DNA from: Cognaticolwellia aestuarii
Lineage (GTDB): Bacteria > Pseudomonadota > Gammaproteobacteria > Enterobacterales > Alteromonadaceae
Length of the DNA stretch: 64,000 nt
Direction of reading: 5' to 3'
Assembly: GCF_002000025.1 (NCBI RefSeq)
Contig: NZ_MUZV01000009.1
Coordinates: 62,001-126,000 of the forward strand
A program made the position numbers and the translations under genes. Numbering within the stretch: the first letter of the stretch is position 1; each line of letters begins with the position of its first letter. Of the stretch, positions 45,505 through 55,401 are shown in pieces. Below the pieces are notes generated by a model, which ran no database searches, was not told where the DNA came from, and saw only the letters and a list, made by a program, of their open reading frames with translations.

Positions 45505-47235
45505 TTAATTATTTTTCCAGTGACAAAAACGTGATTTTTCAGGGTAAGGATAAACATCGGCAAAAACGCCTTTGGCGACATTAGCTTGGCAATCTTGCCA
45601 GTATTTAGCTTCCAGCAAATTCGCATGGTAACGTAAAAATGCATTACGATAGCGCGTGTTCGCTAAAGCAAAGGTGGCTATCTCTTCTGGAAATACGTCG
45701 CCGGGGTCAACAGAATACCAAGGCTCTGAAGCATAAATTTGCTCTTCTGTTACTGGCTCAGGTTTGACACGAAAATTGACTTCATTCATATAGGTTATTT
45801 CATCATAATCATAAAAAATGACGCGACCGTGACGAGTGACACCAAAATTTTTCAGTAACATATCACCCGGAAATATATCTGCGGCAATCAACTGTTTAAT
45901 CGCTTTACCATAACCGTACATGGCATTGTCAACTTCAGCATCAGTTGCTGTTGCTAAGTACAAATTCAACGGTGTCATTTTACGTTCGATATACATGTGT
46001 TTAATGATCACTAAGTCATCTTCAAAGCGTAATAAGGATGGCGCAACGCTATTAAGTTCTTCTAATAGCTCTGCTGAGAAACGCTGTTTAGGAAAAGCCA
46101 CCTCAGAATATTCCATCGTATCAGCCATTCGGCCCACACGGTCATGTAGTTTTACTAAGCGATATTTGCCTTTAACATCTGCCCGAGTCATATTTTTACT
46201 GGGTGAAAATTTGTCTTTAATAATTTTAAAAACATAAGGGTAAGATGGCAGGGTGAAAACTGACATCACCATGCCTTTAATACCAGGAGCGAGCTCTAGT
46301 TTGTCATCACTATTATCAAGGTGATTTAAAAAGTCACGATAGAACTGGGTTTTACCTTGTTTATGAAAGCCAATGGCGGAATACAAATCTGCGCGAGTTT
46401 TATGGGGAATTAAGCGATTGAGAAAATCAACTAAGGCATGAGGATGCTGGCAATCAACAAAGAAATAAGCGCGAGCAAAGCCAAATACAACGGCCATATC
46501 TTCACCTTTTGTAATTAAGGCATCAATAAATAAACCATCTTTTTCAGTATTTAATAATGAGATAATAAACGGTGTTTCACCGGCCGGAGAGATCACTCTT
46601 CCTATAATATAGGCGCCCTTATTACGGTAAAAAACAGAATCTAAAATATCAAATTGCAGATCAGATAATTGGTAGCGAGTTTTATGTGCCTGTTGGCGAA
46701 ATTTGGCGATTAAGGTATTAATATCTTTTTTCAAGTGTGCAAAAGGCAGTGAGAATTTTTGGCTCTTAATGATCAATGTAATGGTTTTATAAAGCCCATG
46801 TTCATCAGGATGATAGCTAGTGAAAATTTTTGGTGTTGGTAACTTGTCTAAGCGGGTGGCGGTTGATTGCACGAAAATATAGCCATTATGATAATACTTT
46901 CGTTCAAAAAGGTGACAGAAAACTGAATTGTAGAAGCTTTCCGCTAATTCAGGTTGCGGATGTAAACTCAGCAACTCAATATAACTGGTTTTTACATGCT
47001 GCCATAATTCGTTATCGAGTGTGGTGATAAAAAAATCTTGCTTAATGGTATCTAAGGTTTCACTAACCCGTTGATCATAGAAATCTGTACGCGCCTTTGC
47101 TGCTGTTTGGATGTCATGCCAGCGATATTGTTCAAAGCGCTGTTTGGCTGCTTGGGTTATTTCACTATAAAGATATATATGTCGCTCAAAACCGTTAATA
47201 ATAGTTTTAGCGATGGCGAAAGCAAGATTTTTCAT
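45505..47235 (-). CDS. aceK: Isocitrate dehydrogenase kinase/phosphatase
   Basis: The 576-aa bifunctional enzyme switches isocitrate dehydrogenase off and on and so diverts carbon to the glyoxylate shunt. The length matches E. coli AceK (578). Recognisable parts are the N-terminal regulatory region, the ATP-binding segment (APGIKGMVMSVFTLPSYPYVFKIIKDKF) and the kinase core (GDMLLKNFGVTRHGRVIFYDYDEI). It is not next to aceBA here but stands alone, divergent from queA. Confidence 0.96.
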   Translation of the reverse strand: MKNLAFAIAKTIINGFERHIYLYSEITQAAKQRFEQYRWHDIQTAAKARTDFYDQRVSETLDTIKQDFFITTLDNELWQHVKTSYIELLSLHPQPELAESFYNSVFCHLFERKYYHNGYIFVQSTATRLDKLPTPKIFTSYHPDEHGLYKTITLIIKSQKFSLPFAHLKKDINTLIAKFRQQAHKTRYQLSDLQFDILDSVFYRNKGAYIIGRVISPAGETPFIISLLNTEKDGLFIDALITKGEDMAVVFGFARAYFFVDCQHPHALVDFLNRLIPHKTRADLYSAIGFHKQGKTQFYRDFLNHLDNSDDKLELAPGIKGMVMSVFTLPSYPYVFKIIKDKFSPSKNMTRADVKGKYRLVKLHDRVGRMADTMEYSEVAFPKQRFSAELLEELNSVAPSLLRFEDDLVIIKHMYIERKMTPLNLYLATATDAEVDNAMYGYGKAIKQLIAADIFPGDMLLKNFGVTRHGRVIFYDYDEITYMNEVNFRVKPEPVTEEQIYASEPWYSVDPGDVFPEEIATFALANTRYRNAFLRYHANLLEAKYWQDCQANVAKGVFADVYPYPEKSRFCHWKNN

Positions 47236-47617
47236 GGGTTACCTACTGCCAATTTCAGTCAGTTATTAGCCGATTGTGCTGATTAAGCTATAGCAAGTCA
47301 ATGCTAGGTGTCATGACAAGTGCTTGCTTTTGATCAAGCGAACGTATTGTGCTGACATACTTGCTCCGTACACAATCAGAAAACAAACGAAATAGAATTG
47401 GTGTCACAATAAAGTTTGATTTCAGCATACGTCAAAATATCGCTTTAGGGGGATTGTTTTTAGTTTATAGTCGCTATTAATGATAGTGATGCTGACTACG
47501 CAATAGTCACTTAACCGTACGCTTAGCCTAGGCTCGTTTTATAAGTTAATGCTTGCTATTCGTGCCGTGCAGCACTAAAATTACGCGTTTTTTCATCTTT
47601 AAACTAGTTTATTTATC
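47236..47617. other. Intergenic region between aceK and queA
   Basis: This 382-bp region holds the promoters of the divergent aceK and queA genes. I see no RNA gene, no preQ1 riboswitch-like structure and no long repeat. No clear ribosome binding site is visible before the queA ATG. Confidence 0.6.
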
Positions 47618-48673
47618 ATGCGCGTAGCCGATTTCTCATTTGACTTACCCGAAGAGCTTATTGCTCGATACCCGAAAGCCAACCGTTCTGCCAGTCGTTT
47701 ATTAACCCTCGATGGTAATAGCGGTGAATGTCGCGATGAAACTTTTACTGATATTATTAACCACGTTGAACCCGGCGACTTATTAGTTTTTAACAATACT
47801 CGCGTTATTCCAGCGCGTATGTTTGGCCAAAAAGCGAGTGGCGGCAAGTTGGAAGTGCTGGTAGAACGTTTACTAGATGAACACAGAGTTTTAGCGCATA
47901 TACGCTGTAGTAAGTCGCCCAAAGCCGGCAGTGAAATACTGCTTGAAGGCAAAGTTAAAGCTACTATGGTCGCAAGACATGATGCTTTATTTGAGCTTGA
48001 ATTTCATGGTGAACAAACGGTACTTTCAGTACTAGATGATATTGGCCATATGCCATTACCCCCTTATATTGATCGTCCTGACGAAGACAGCGACCGTGAG
48101 CGTTATCAAACCGTATATAATGAAAAGCCCGGTGCGGTAGCTGCACCCACGGCAGGTTTACATTTTGACGATGCATTAATGGCAAAGTTAACCGCTAAAG
48201 GTGTTGATTTCGCTTTTGTCACGTTACATGTTGGCGCAGGAACATTCCAACCGGTTAAAGTCGATGAAATTGCTGATCATATTATGCATGCCGAATATGT
48301 AGAGGTAGCGCCAAATGTTGTTGAGCAGATAAAACAGACAAAAGCGCAGGGCGGTAGAGTGATCGCCGTGGGCACAACTTCTGTTCGTTCATTAGAAAGC
48401 GCGGCAAAAGTAGCGAAAGCACAAGGCCAACCGTTTAGTGCTTTTTATGGTGATACCGATATTTTTATTACCCCAGGCTATGAGTTTGAAATTGTTGATG
48501 CTCTCATTACTAACTTTCACCTTTCTGAATCAACCTTATTAATGTTAGTGAGTGCATTTTCTGGCTACGACAATATTATGAAAACCTATCAACATGCGGT
48601 TGAGCAGCAATATCGATTTTTTAGTTATGGTGATGCGATGTTCTTAACAAAACGAGATAATCATACAAAATAG
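47618..48673 (+). CDS. queA: S-adenosylmethionine:tRNA ribosyltransferase-isomerase
   Basis: QueA, 351 aa, makes epoxyqueuosine in tRNA after Tgt has inserted preQ1. The family marks are [19 protein letters not shown] at the start, [22 protein letters not shown] and [11 protein letters not shown], and the C-terminal [18 protein letters not shown]. It is followed by tgt, as in many gammaproteobacteria. Confidence 0.97.
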   Translation: MRVADFSFDLPEELIARYPKANRSASRLLTLDGNSGECRDETFTDIINHVEPGDLLVFNNTRVIPARMFGQKASGGKLEVLVERLLDEHRVLAHIRCSKSPKAGSEILLEGKVKATMVARHDALFELEFHGEQTVLSVLDDIGHMPLPPYIDRPDEDSDRERYQTVYNEKPGAVAAPTAGLHFDDALMAKLTAKGVDFAFVTLHVGAGTFQPVKVDEIADHIMHAEYVEVAPNVVEQIKQTKAQGGRVIAVGTTSVRSLESAAKVAKAQGQPFSAFYGDTDIFITPGYEFEIVDALITNFHLSESTLLMLVSAFSGYDNIMKTYQHAVEQQYRFFSYGDAMFLTKRDNHTK

Positions 48674-48758
48674 CTTGTAAATTATAGTGCTTTAGGTATT
48701 AACCTAATGGCTAAACCAGAAAAGCTACTAGCCTGTTTCGCTAGTGGGCAAAGGATAA

Positions 48759-49928
<1,170 letters not shown>

Positions 49929-49986
49929 AAAATTTTCAACTTCACCATTTTATAAAATTAATTAGAAGAAATAATAAGAGGAATTT

Positions 49987-50322
49987 ATGAGTTTATTTAT
50001 TAGCCAAGCCCACGCTGCTGCAGGTCCTGCTCAAGGTGCTGACGGTACATCAATGTTAATTATGTTAGCGGTATTTGGTTTAGTGTTTTACTTTATGATC
50101 TACCGTCCACAGGCTAAACGTGTGAAAGAACATAAAAACTTAATGGCTGAATTGTCAAAAGGTGACGAGGTTTTAACACAAGGCGGCATTGTTGGTAAAA
50201 TTGTTAAAGTTTCAGATGAAAAAGATTTTATCGTCGTTAGTGTTGCTGAAGGTACTGAAGTTACAGTACAAAAAGGTGCAATTAACGCCGTATTGCCAAA
50301 AGGCACAATGAAGTCTCTATAA
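49987..50322 (+). CDS. yajC: Preprotein translocase subunit YajC
   Basis: The 111-aa protein has one membrane helix (about 22-40: MLIMLAVFGLVFYFMIYRPQ) followed by the conserved RPQAKR and GDEVLTQGGIVGKI segments of YajC, which associates with SecDF. AGAGGAA precedes the start. It lies between tgt and secD in the usual order. Confidence 0.96.
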   Translation: MSLFISQAHAAAGPAQGADGTSMLIMLAVFGLVFYFMIYRPQAKRVKEHKNLMAELSKGDEVLTQGGIVGKIVKVSDEKDFIVVSVAEGTEVTVQKGAINAVLPKGTMKSL

Positions 50323-50481
50323 CGAGATAGAATTGGTTTAGCTATAGCGATATTAAAAGTGCTAGTTGATATCATTATCAATTGGCACTTTTGAGTAACT
50401 ATAACAATGAAAAATTTATAAATTTCACTCCAATATTAAATCGTTATATTCGAGTGATTTAAAAGAAAATAGGATGATATT

Positions 50482-52329
50482 GTGTTAAACAAATATCCAT
50501 TATGGAAGACATTAATGGTGCTATTTATAGTTGCTATTGGTGCAATCTATGCGTTGCCAAATCTATATCCTGAAGATCCTGCGGTACAGGTTTCTGGTTT
50601 ACGTGGCATAGAAACAACTGCCGCAACTTTAGATACAGTTAAATCTCATCTAGACGAAAATAAAATATCTTACGCAAGTATCTCAATGGAAGGTGGCCAA
50701 ATTTTGGCTCGTTTTAAAGATACTGAACAACAATTACGCGCGCGTGATTTACTCGATGACAGTATTGGCGACCAATACTCAGTTGCGTTAAATCTGACAC
50801 CAGCAACACCACAATGGTTAGCTAGTATTGGCGGTACGCCAATGAAGTTAGGCCTAGATTTAAGTGGTGGTGTTAGCTTCTTGATGGAAGTTAACATGCA
50901 GGAAGCTATTGTTAAGGTGCAAAAAAGTTTAGTTGATGATTTTAGAACAGGCTTACGCACGGAAAATATTCGTTATCGTTCGGTTAAACAAGTTAACGAT
51001 GCCATCAATATTCAGTTTCGTAATGCTGAAGACTTAGCTAATGCGGAGTCTTTTTTAGAAAAGCAAAATCGTGATTTATTGTTTAGCAGTGATGAAAGTA
51101 ACTTAACGTTATCTGCTAAGATGAGTGAGCAAAAATTAAAAGAAACTCGCGAGTACGCGCTTCAACAAAACATTACTATTATTCGTAATCGTGTCAACGA
51201 GCTCGGTGTTGCTGAGCCGTTAGTGCAGCGCCAAGGTAAAAAACATATTGTTATTGAATTACCAGGTGTCCAAGATACGGCAAAAGCAAAAGAGATCTTA
51301 AGTGCCACTGCAACTATTGAATTTCGCCTAGTTGATACCGAAGGTGATTTAAGTGCAGCACTTAATGGCCGTGTTCCGGGTAGCTCACAATTATTAAAAG
51401 AGCGAAGCGGTCAACCGGTACTGTTGAAAAAACGCGTCATGCTTACAGGTGATCATATTGTTGATGCCGGTTCAAGCTTTGATGAATATAGCCGCCCACA
51501 AGTGAATATTACTCTAGATTCTGCTGGCGGTAACAAAATGTCAAACAGTACTAAGAGCAATATTGGCAAGCCAATGGCGACGGTATTTATTGAGTTTAAA
51601 CCGACCAATCGTGTCGATGCTCAAGGCAATACTATCTTTGAGAAAGTTGAAGAAGTGATCAGTGTCGCGACTATTCAAGCACGTTTAGGTAAAACTTTCA
51701 GAATTACGGGGGCGGGAAGCCAAGCTGAAGCACATAACCTGGCGCTATTACTGCGAGCAGGTGCTTTAGTTGCGCCTATTCAAATTGTAGAAGAGCGTAC
51801 TGTTGGGCCAACATTGGGTGCTGAAAACGTCCAATTAGGCTTCCAAGCTATCATGTTAGGTTTTGCTTTAGTATTCGCATTTATGTTGATTTACTACCGT
51901 GCTTTTGGTGTGGTTGCTAACTTAGGTTTAGGTGCTAACTTAGTGTTGATTATTGGTGTTATGTCAATGATCCCTGGTGCAGCTTTAACTTTACCTGGTA
52001 TGGCGGGTATCGTACTAACCGTCGGTATGGCTGTAGATGCTAACGTGCTTATTTTTGAGCGTATTCGTGAAGAAATGCGTGCTGGTAAGTCGATTCAGCA
52101 ATCAATTCATCAAGGTTATGATGCTGCATTTTCAACGATTATTGATGCTAACATCACGACGTTAATTGCTGCCTTGATTTTATTTGCTGTTGGTACTGGG
52201 CCTATCAAAGGTTTCGCGATTACCTTATCAATCGGTATTATTACTTCAATGTTTACTGCGGTTGTTGGTACTCGTACTGTTGTTAACGCTGTTTGGGGTG
52301 GTAAACGCCTCGATAAACTGTCTATATAA
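50482..52329 (+). CDS. secD: Protein translocase subunit SecD
   Basis: SecD, 615 aa, uses proton flow to help pull proteins through SecYEG. It starts at GTG 50482 behind AGGATGATATT. The large periplasmic P1 region with [15 protein letters not shown] and the membrane domain with [17 protein letters not shown] are present. It is followed 16 bp later by secF. Confidence 0.97.
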   Translation: MLNKYPLWKTLMVLFIVAIGAIYALPNLYPEDPAVQVSGLRGIETTAATLDTVKSHLDENKISYASISMEGGQILARFKDTEQQLRARDLLDDSIGDQYSVALNLTPATPQWLASIGGTPMKLGLDLSGGVSFLMEVNMQEAIVKVQKSLVDDFRTGLRTENIRYRSVKQVNDAINIQFRNAEDLANAESFLEKQNRDLLFSSDESNLTLSAKMSEQKLKETREYALQQNITIIRNRVNELGVAEPLVQRQGKKHIVIELPGVQDTAKAKEILSATATIEFRLVDTEGDLSAALNGRVPGSSQLLKERSGQPVLLKKRVMLTGDHIVDAGSSFDEYSRPQVNITLDSAGGNKMSNSTKSNIGKPMATVFIEFKPTNRVDAQGNTIFEKVEEVISVATIQARLGKTFRITGAGSQAEAHNLALLLRAGALVAPIQIVEERTVGPTLGAENVQLGFQAIMLGFALVFAFMLIYYRAFGVVANLGLGANLVLIIGVMSMIPGAALTLPGMAGIVLTVGMAVDANVLIFERIREEMRAGKSIQQSIHQGYDAAFSTIIDANITTLIAALILFAVGTGPIKGFAITLSIGIITSMFTAVVGTRTVVNAVWGGKRLDKLSI

Positions 52330-52345
52330 GTAAGGCTTCAATATT

Positions 52346-53293
52346 ATGCAAATTTTACAATTAAAAAATACTGTTGCCTTCATGAGTTACCGCAAGGCAG
52401 CATTACTATTAAGTCTTGTACTTATGCTTGCTTCGGTTTTTTCTTTGGCAACAAATAAACTGAATTTCGGTTTAGATTTCACTGGCGGTACGTTAATTGA
52501 GATTGGTTTTGATAAAACTGCTGATTTAAACAAGATCCGCGAAATCATGGACACAAATGGCTTTGATGATGCTGTTGTTAAATTTTATGGTTCAAGTCGT
52601 GATGTTGTTATCCGTTTAGCAACACGTGAAGACGTTAAAGCTGAAATGCTAGGTAACCAAGTGCTTGATATTCTTCAATCAGGTACCGGCGAAACTATCG
52701 ATATGCGTCGTATCGAGTTTGTTGGTGCAAGTGTGGGTGATGAATTAGCTGAGCAGGGTGGTTTAGCTATGCTGACCGCATTAATCTGTATCTTGGTTTA
52801 TGTTGCGTTTCGTTTTGAGTGGCGCTTTGCTTTAGGCTCTGTTTTTGCTTTGTTTCACGATGTTTTACTGACACTGGGCTTATTCTCTGTTTTACAGCTA
52901 GAGTTTGATTTAACAGTACTTGCGGCAATACTGGCGGTAATTGGGTACTCACTTAACGATACTATTGTGGTCTCAGATCGTATTCGAGAAAACTTCAGAA
53001 AAGTTCGTGTTGGTGGTGCTGAAGAAATAATTAATATCTCTTTAACACAAACCTTATCTCGTACTGTTATTACCTCAATTACGACCTTATTGGTATTAGC
53101 TGCTTTGTTCTTTAAAGGCGGAGCATTAATACATGGTTTTGCTACAGCATTACTTTTAGGGGTGTTTGTTGGTACGTACTCATCAGTATATGTTGCGAGC
53201 TCTGTTGCTTTAGCATTAGGTATTTCAAAAGAAGACCTTATCCCTGAAGTGATTGAAAAAGAAGGTGCAGATCAAGACGAGATGATGCCTTAA
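52346..53293 (+). CDS. secF: Protein translocase subunit SecF
   Basis: SecF, 315 aa, is the partner of SecD. It shows NFGLDFTGGTLIEIGF in the periplasmic part and GYSLNDTIVVSDRIRENFRK in the membrane domain. Six membrane helices are evident. A double hairpin follows the stop and ends the tgt-yajC-secDF unit. Confidence 0.97.
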   Translation: MQILQLKNTVAFMSYRKAALLLSLVLMLASVFSLATNKLNFGLDFTGGTLIEIGFDKTADLNKIREIMDTNGFDDAVVKFYGSSRDVVIRLATREDVKAEMLGNQVLDILQSGTGETIDMRRIEFVGASVGDELAEQGGLAMLTALICILVYVAFRFEWRFALGSVFALFHDVLLTLGLFSVLQLEFDLTVLAAILAVIGYSLNDTIVVSDRIRENFRKVRVGGAEEIINISLTQTLSRTVITSITTLLVLAALFFKGGALIHGFATALLLGVFVGTYSSVYVASSVALALGISKEDLIPEVIEKEGADQDEMMP

Positions 53294-53302
53294 GCAATTG
53301 TC

Positions 53303-53366
53303 AATCGGTGCGAACCGATTAACTAAAGTAAACACAAAAACCGAGCAACTATGCTCGGTTTTTTTA
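53303..53366 (+). terminator. Terminator after secF (two hairpins)
   Basis: AATCGGT/ACCGATT (53303-53320) is followed by CCGAGCA (53341-53347) pairing with TGCTCGG (53352-53358) around ACTA and then seven T residues. The second is a standard intrinsic terminator. Confidence 0.9.
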
Positions 53367-53535
53367 TACCACTAAATTTTGATGTGAATAAAACTATTGC
53401 TTTAACTCGCTAATGTTTCTTTGCCATAGTTCTTTTTTTAAATTTATTTTTTTGTTTAACTTATTGTATTTAATGCCTTTATTTGTCTTTTTGTTTTTTG
53501 TTTCTAGCGGGTATGATGATTTTTTTTATTTAATA

Positions 53536-53553
53536 CTGTCATCTGCTTGTCAA
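53536..53553 (+). promoter_or_regulatory. Pho-box-like direct repeat
   Basis: CTGTCAT (53536-53542), a 4-bp spacer and TTGTCAA (53547-53553) form the 11-bp-phased direct repeat typical of PhoB sites. Ten bases later lies a -10-like TAAAAA (53564-53569). This would start transcription near 53576, about 80 nt before the lipoprotein gene. The second half-site matches five of seven positions. Confidence 0.45.
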
Positions 53554-53656
53554 ACTAGTGAAATAAAAACTACACATTATTTCAACAATTTTGTCATTTT
53601 TCCTCCGTACTATTATCGCAAATTTTTTAATAATAAATCTGCGGAGCAGAACTGTA

Positions 53657-55327
53657 ATGAGTATCAAAAATCTATTTAAAGTAAGTGTAATTGTAAGTGC
53701 TATGGCTTTAGTTGGTTGTGGTGGTGACATTAAGATTGAGCCAACCGTAAATGATAACAGTGTCGATAACAGCACTAATAACTCAAATAACACCGATGGT
53801 GGTACAGACACAGGTGGTACTAACCCTTGTGCAAGCCGTGGAGAGCTTCAAGGCTCATATGATGGTCGTGACTGTAATTATACGGCAGCCTTTGCTAGCA
53901 AAAACATTCAAGTTGAAACTGATTTAGTGTTCACTGAATTACCTAATGATGGCGTGCATGTTTTTAATGGCGCACTTCTGATGGGCAAAGACTGTGACAC
54001 CACTACAGGTTGTACCGTTACTGCAAATGGCCCAACGCTTACGATTTCTGAAGGAGCTAACTTGGCTTTTACTTCAGGTGAAGCAATTATACGTATTGCA
54101 CGTGGCGCGAAAATCAATGCTATTGGTACCTTAGAAAAGCCAATTACTTTTACATCAGCTAACGCTTATGAGCGCTTAGATGTTGTTGGTGATGGTGCTC
54201 AGTTTGCTGACTGGGGTGGCATTATTATTAATGGTTTCGGTATTACTAACCAATGCACAGACGCACAGCGTGCGGCGACAACCTGTAATGTATCAACCGA
54301 AGGTGTTACTAGCTACTACGGTGGTAATAACAATGCAGACAATAGCGGGACAATTGAATTTGCAAAAATTTGGTATGCTGGCTCTGGTCCTCGTTCAGGT
54401 GGCGAAGGGGATGACCTTAATTCACTGACATTAAACGGTGTTGGCTCTGCTTCAACATTTGATTATATTCACATTCATCAAGGTTTTGACGATGGTATCG
54501 AGTTCTTTGGTGGCGCGGCATCAATTAGTCATATTGCTGTAACTGATACACAGGATGACGCTATCGATGTTGACGCAGGTTGGCAAGGTAACGGGCAATA
54601 CATTTTTGTTAAACACGGCACAGTAGAAACCAAAAAAGAAGTGATTATTCCAGCTGTCGTTGAAGATGGTGTGATTGTTGAAGATGAAAGAATATTCCCT
54701 GTCGGCTCAGAAGTTTTTATGGGTAACAACGGTTTCGAAACTGACGGTGAGAAAAATGGTGGTGCAGAATACTCAGAGGCGCCAACATCGAACCCTACAT
54801 TTGCTAACGTTACTGTAATTACAACGGATGGTAAATCAGTACGCGATAACGACCCTTCACAAGCTTTTAAATTTGATGATGCAATCAAGTCTATGTACTA
54901 CAACGTGTTGATTGTTAAAGAAGATGGCACGAATGGAACCAACTGTATTGAACATAAATCTGATGGCGAAATTAATGTTGATGCCGTCTCGTTCTCTAAC
55001 TCTGTTATGGCCTGTGTTAATGAGTTTAAAGGCGAACAAACTTTTGTTTCAGGCCAAGAACCGGCTGCTTTAACGGGTACAGCTAAAGCGGATTGGTTTG
55101 ATAACAGCGGTGCTAGCGTACGTATAGCTAGCACATCAAGTGTCTTGGCGAATGCCTTTGCTACTGATGTTGATTCTGCAGATATTACGGTTGCTGCCAA
55201 TGACTTATCTGGTTTAGGTGCCTTCTTCCAAGCGGGCAATTACATTGGTGCAGTATCAGAAGCAGATACCAACTCTGATTGGTATAAGTGGGTTGAAGCC
55301 GCTGTTGCAGCAGCAGATCAAGATTAA
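53657..55327 (+). CDS. Outer-membrane lipoprotein with beta-helix-like repeats, partner of the next TonB receptor
   Basis: The start is set at ATG 53657, behind GCGGAG, giving 556 aa; the in-frame upstream extension lacks coding character. The lipobox LVGC is followed by an acidic/Asn-Thr linker (NSTNNSNNTDGGTDTGG). The main domain has paired Cys and repeating TITSEGANLAFTSGEAIIRIARGAKINAIGTLEKPITFTSAN-like rungs, typical of a right-handed beta-helix, and Asp-rich segments (DTQDDAIDVDAGWQG) that may bind calcium. I recognise it only as a conserved companion of a TonB receptor; ligand unknown. Confidence 0.75.
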   Translation: MSIKNLFKVSVIVSAMALVGCGGDIKIEPTVNDNSVDNSTNNSNNTDGGTDTGGTNPCASRGELQGSYDGRDCNYTAAFASKNIQVETDLVFTELPNDGVHVFNGALLMGKDCDTTTGCTVTANGPTLTISEGANLAFTSGEAIIRIARGAKINAIGTLEKPITFTSANAYERLDVVGDGAQFADWGGIIINGFGITNQCTDAQRAATTCNVSTEGVTSYYGGNNNADNSGTIEFAKIWYAGSGPRSGGEGDDLNSLTLNGVGSASTFDYIHIHQGFDDGIEFFGGAASISHIAVTDTQDDAIDVDAGWQGNGQYIFVKHGTVETKKEVIIPAVVEDGVIVEDERIFPVGSEVFMGNNGFETDGEKNGGAEYSEAPTSNPTFANVTVITTDGKSVRDNDPSQAFKFDDAIKSMYYNVLIVKEDGTNGTNCIEHKSDGEINVDAVSFSNSVMACVNEFKGEQTFVSGQEPAALTGTAKADWFDNSGASVRIASTSSVLANAFATDVDSADITVAANDLSGLGAFFQAGNYIGAVSEADTNSDWYKWVEAAVAAADQD

Positions 55328-55345
55328 TTAACGCTAATAAGCAAT

Positions 55346-55375
55346 AAGACGCAGCATAGGTTGCGTCTTTTTTTA
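55346..55375 (+). terminator. Terminator between the lipoprotein and TonB receptor genes
   Basis: AAGACGCA (55346-55353) pairs with TGCGTCTT (55362-55369) followed by TTTTT. It lies 30 bp before the receptor start, so the receptor is either read through at a lower level or has its own promoter. Confidence 0.8.
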
Positions 55376-55401
55376 ACTTGATTTAGAAGCAGGATTTAAA
55401 C

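Noticed and set aside
47236-47617. preQ1 riboswitch before queA-tgt
   Set aside because: No C-rich loop and A-rich tail pairing of the preQ1 type is visible, and these genes act after preQ1 synthesis.
53413-53679. 88-aa ORF rich in Phe and Leu before the lipoprotein gene
   Set aside because: It lies in a T-rich promoter region, overlaps the lipoprotein start and has no ribosome binding site; the Phe/Leu content comes from the T tracts.
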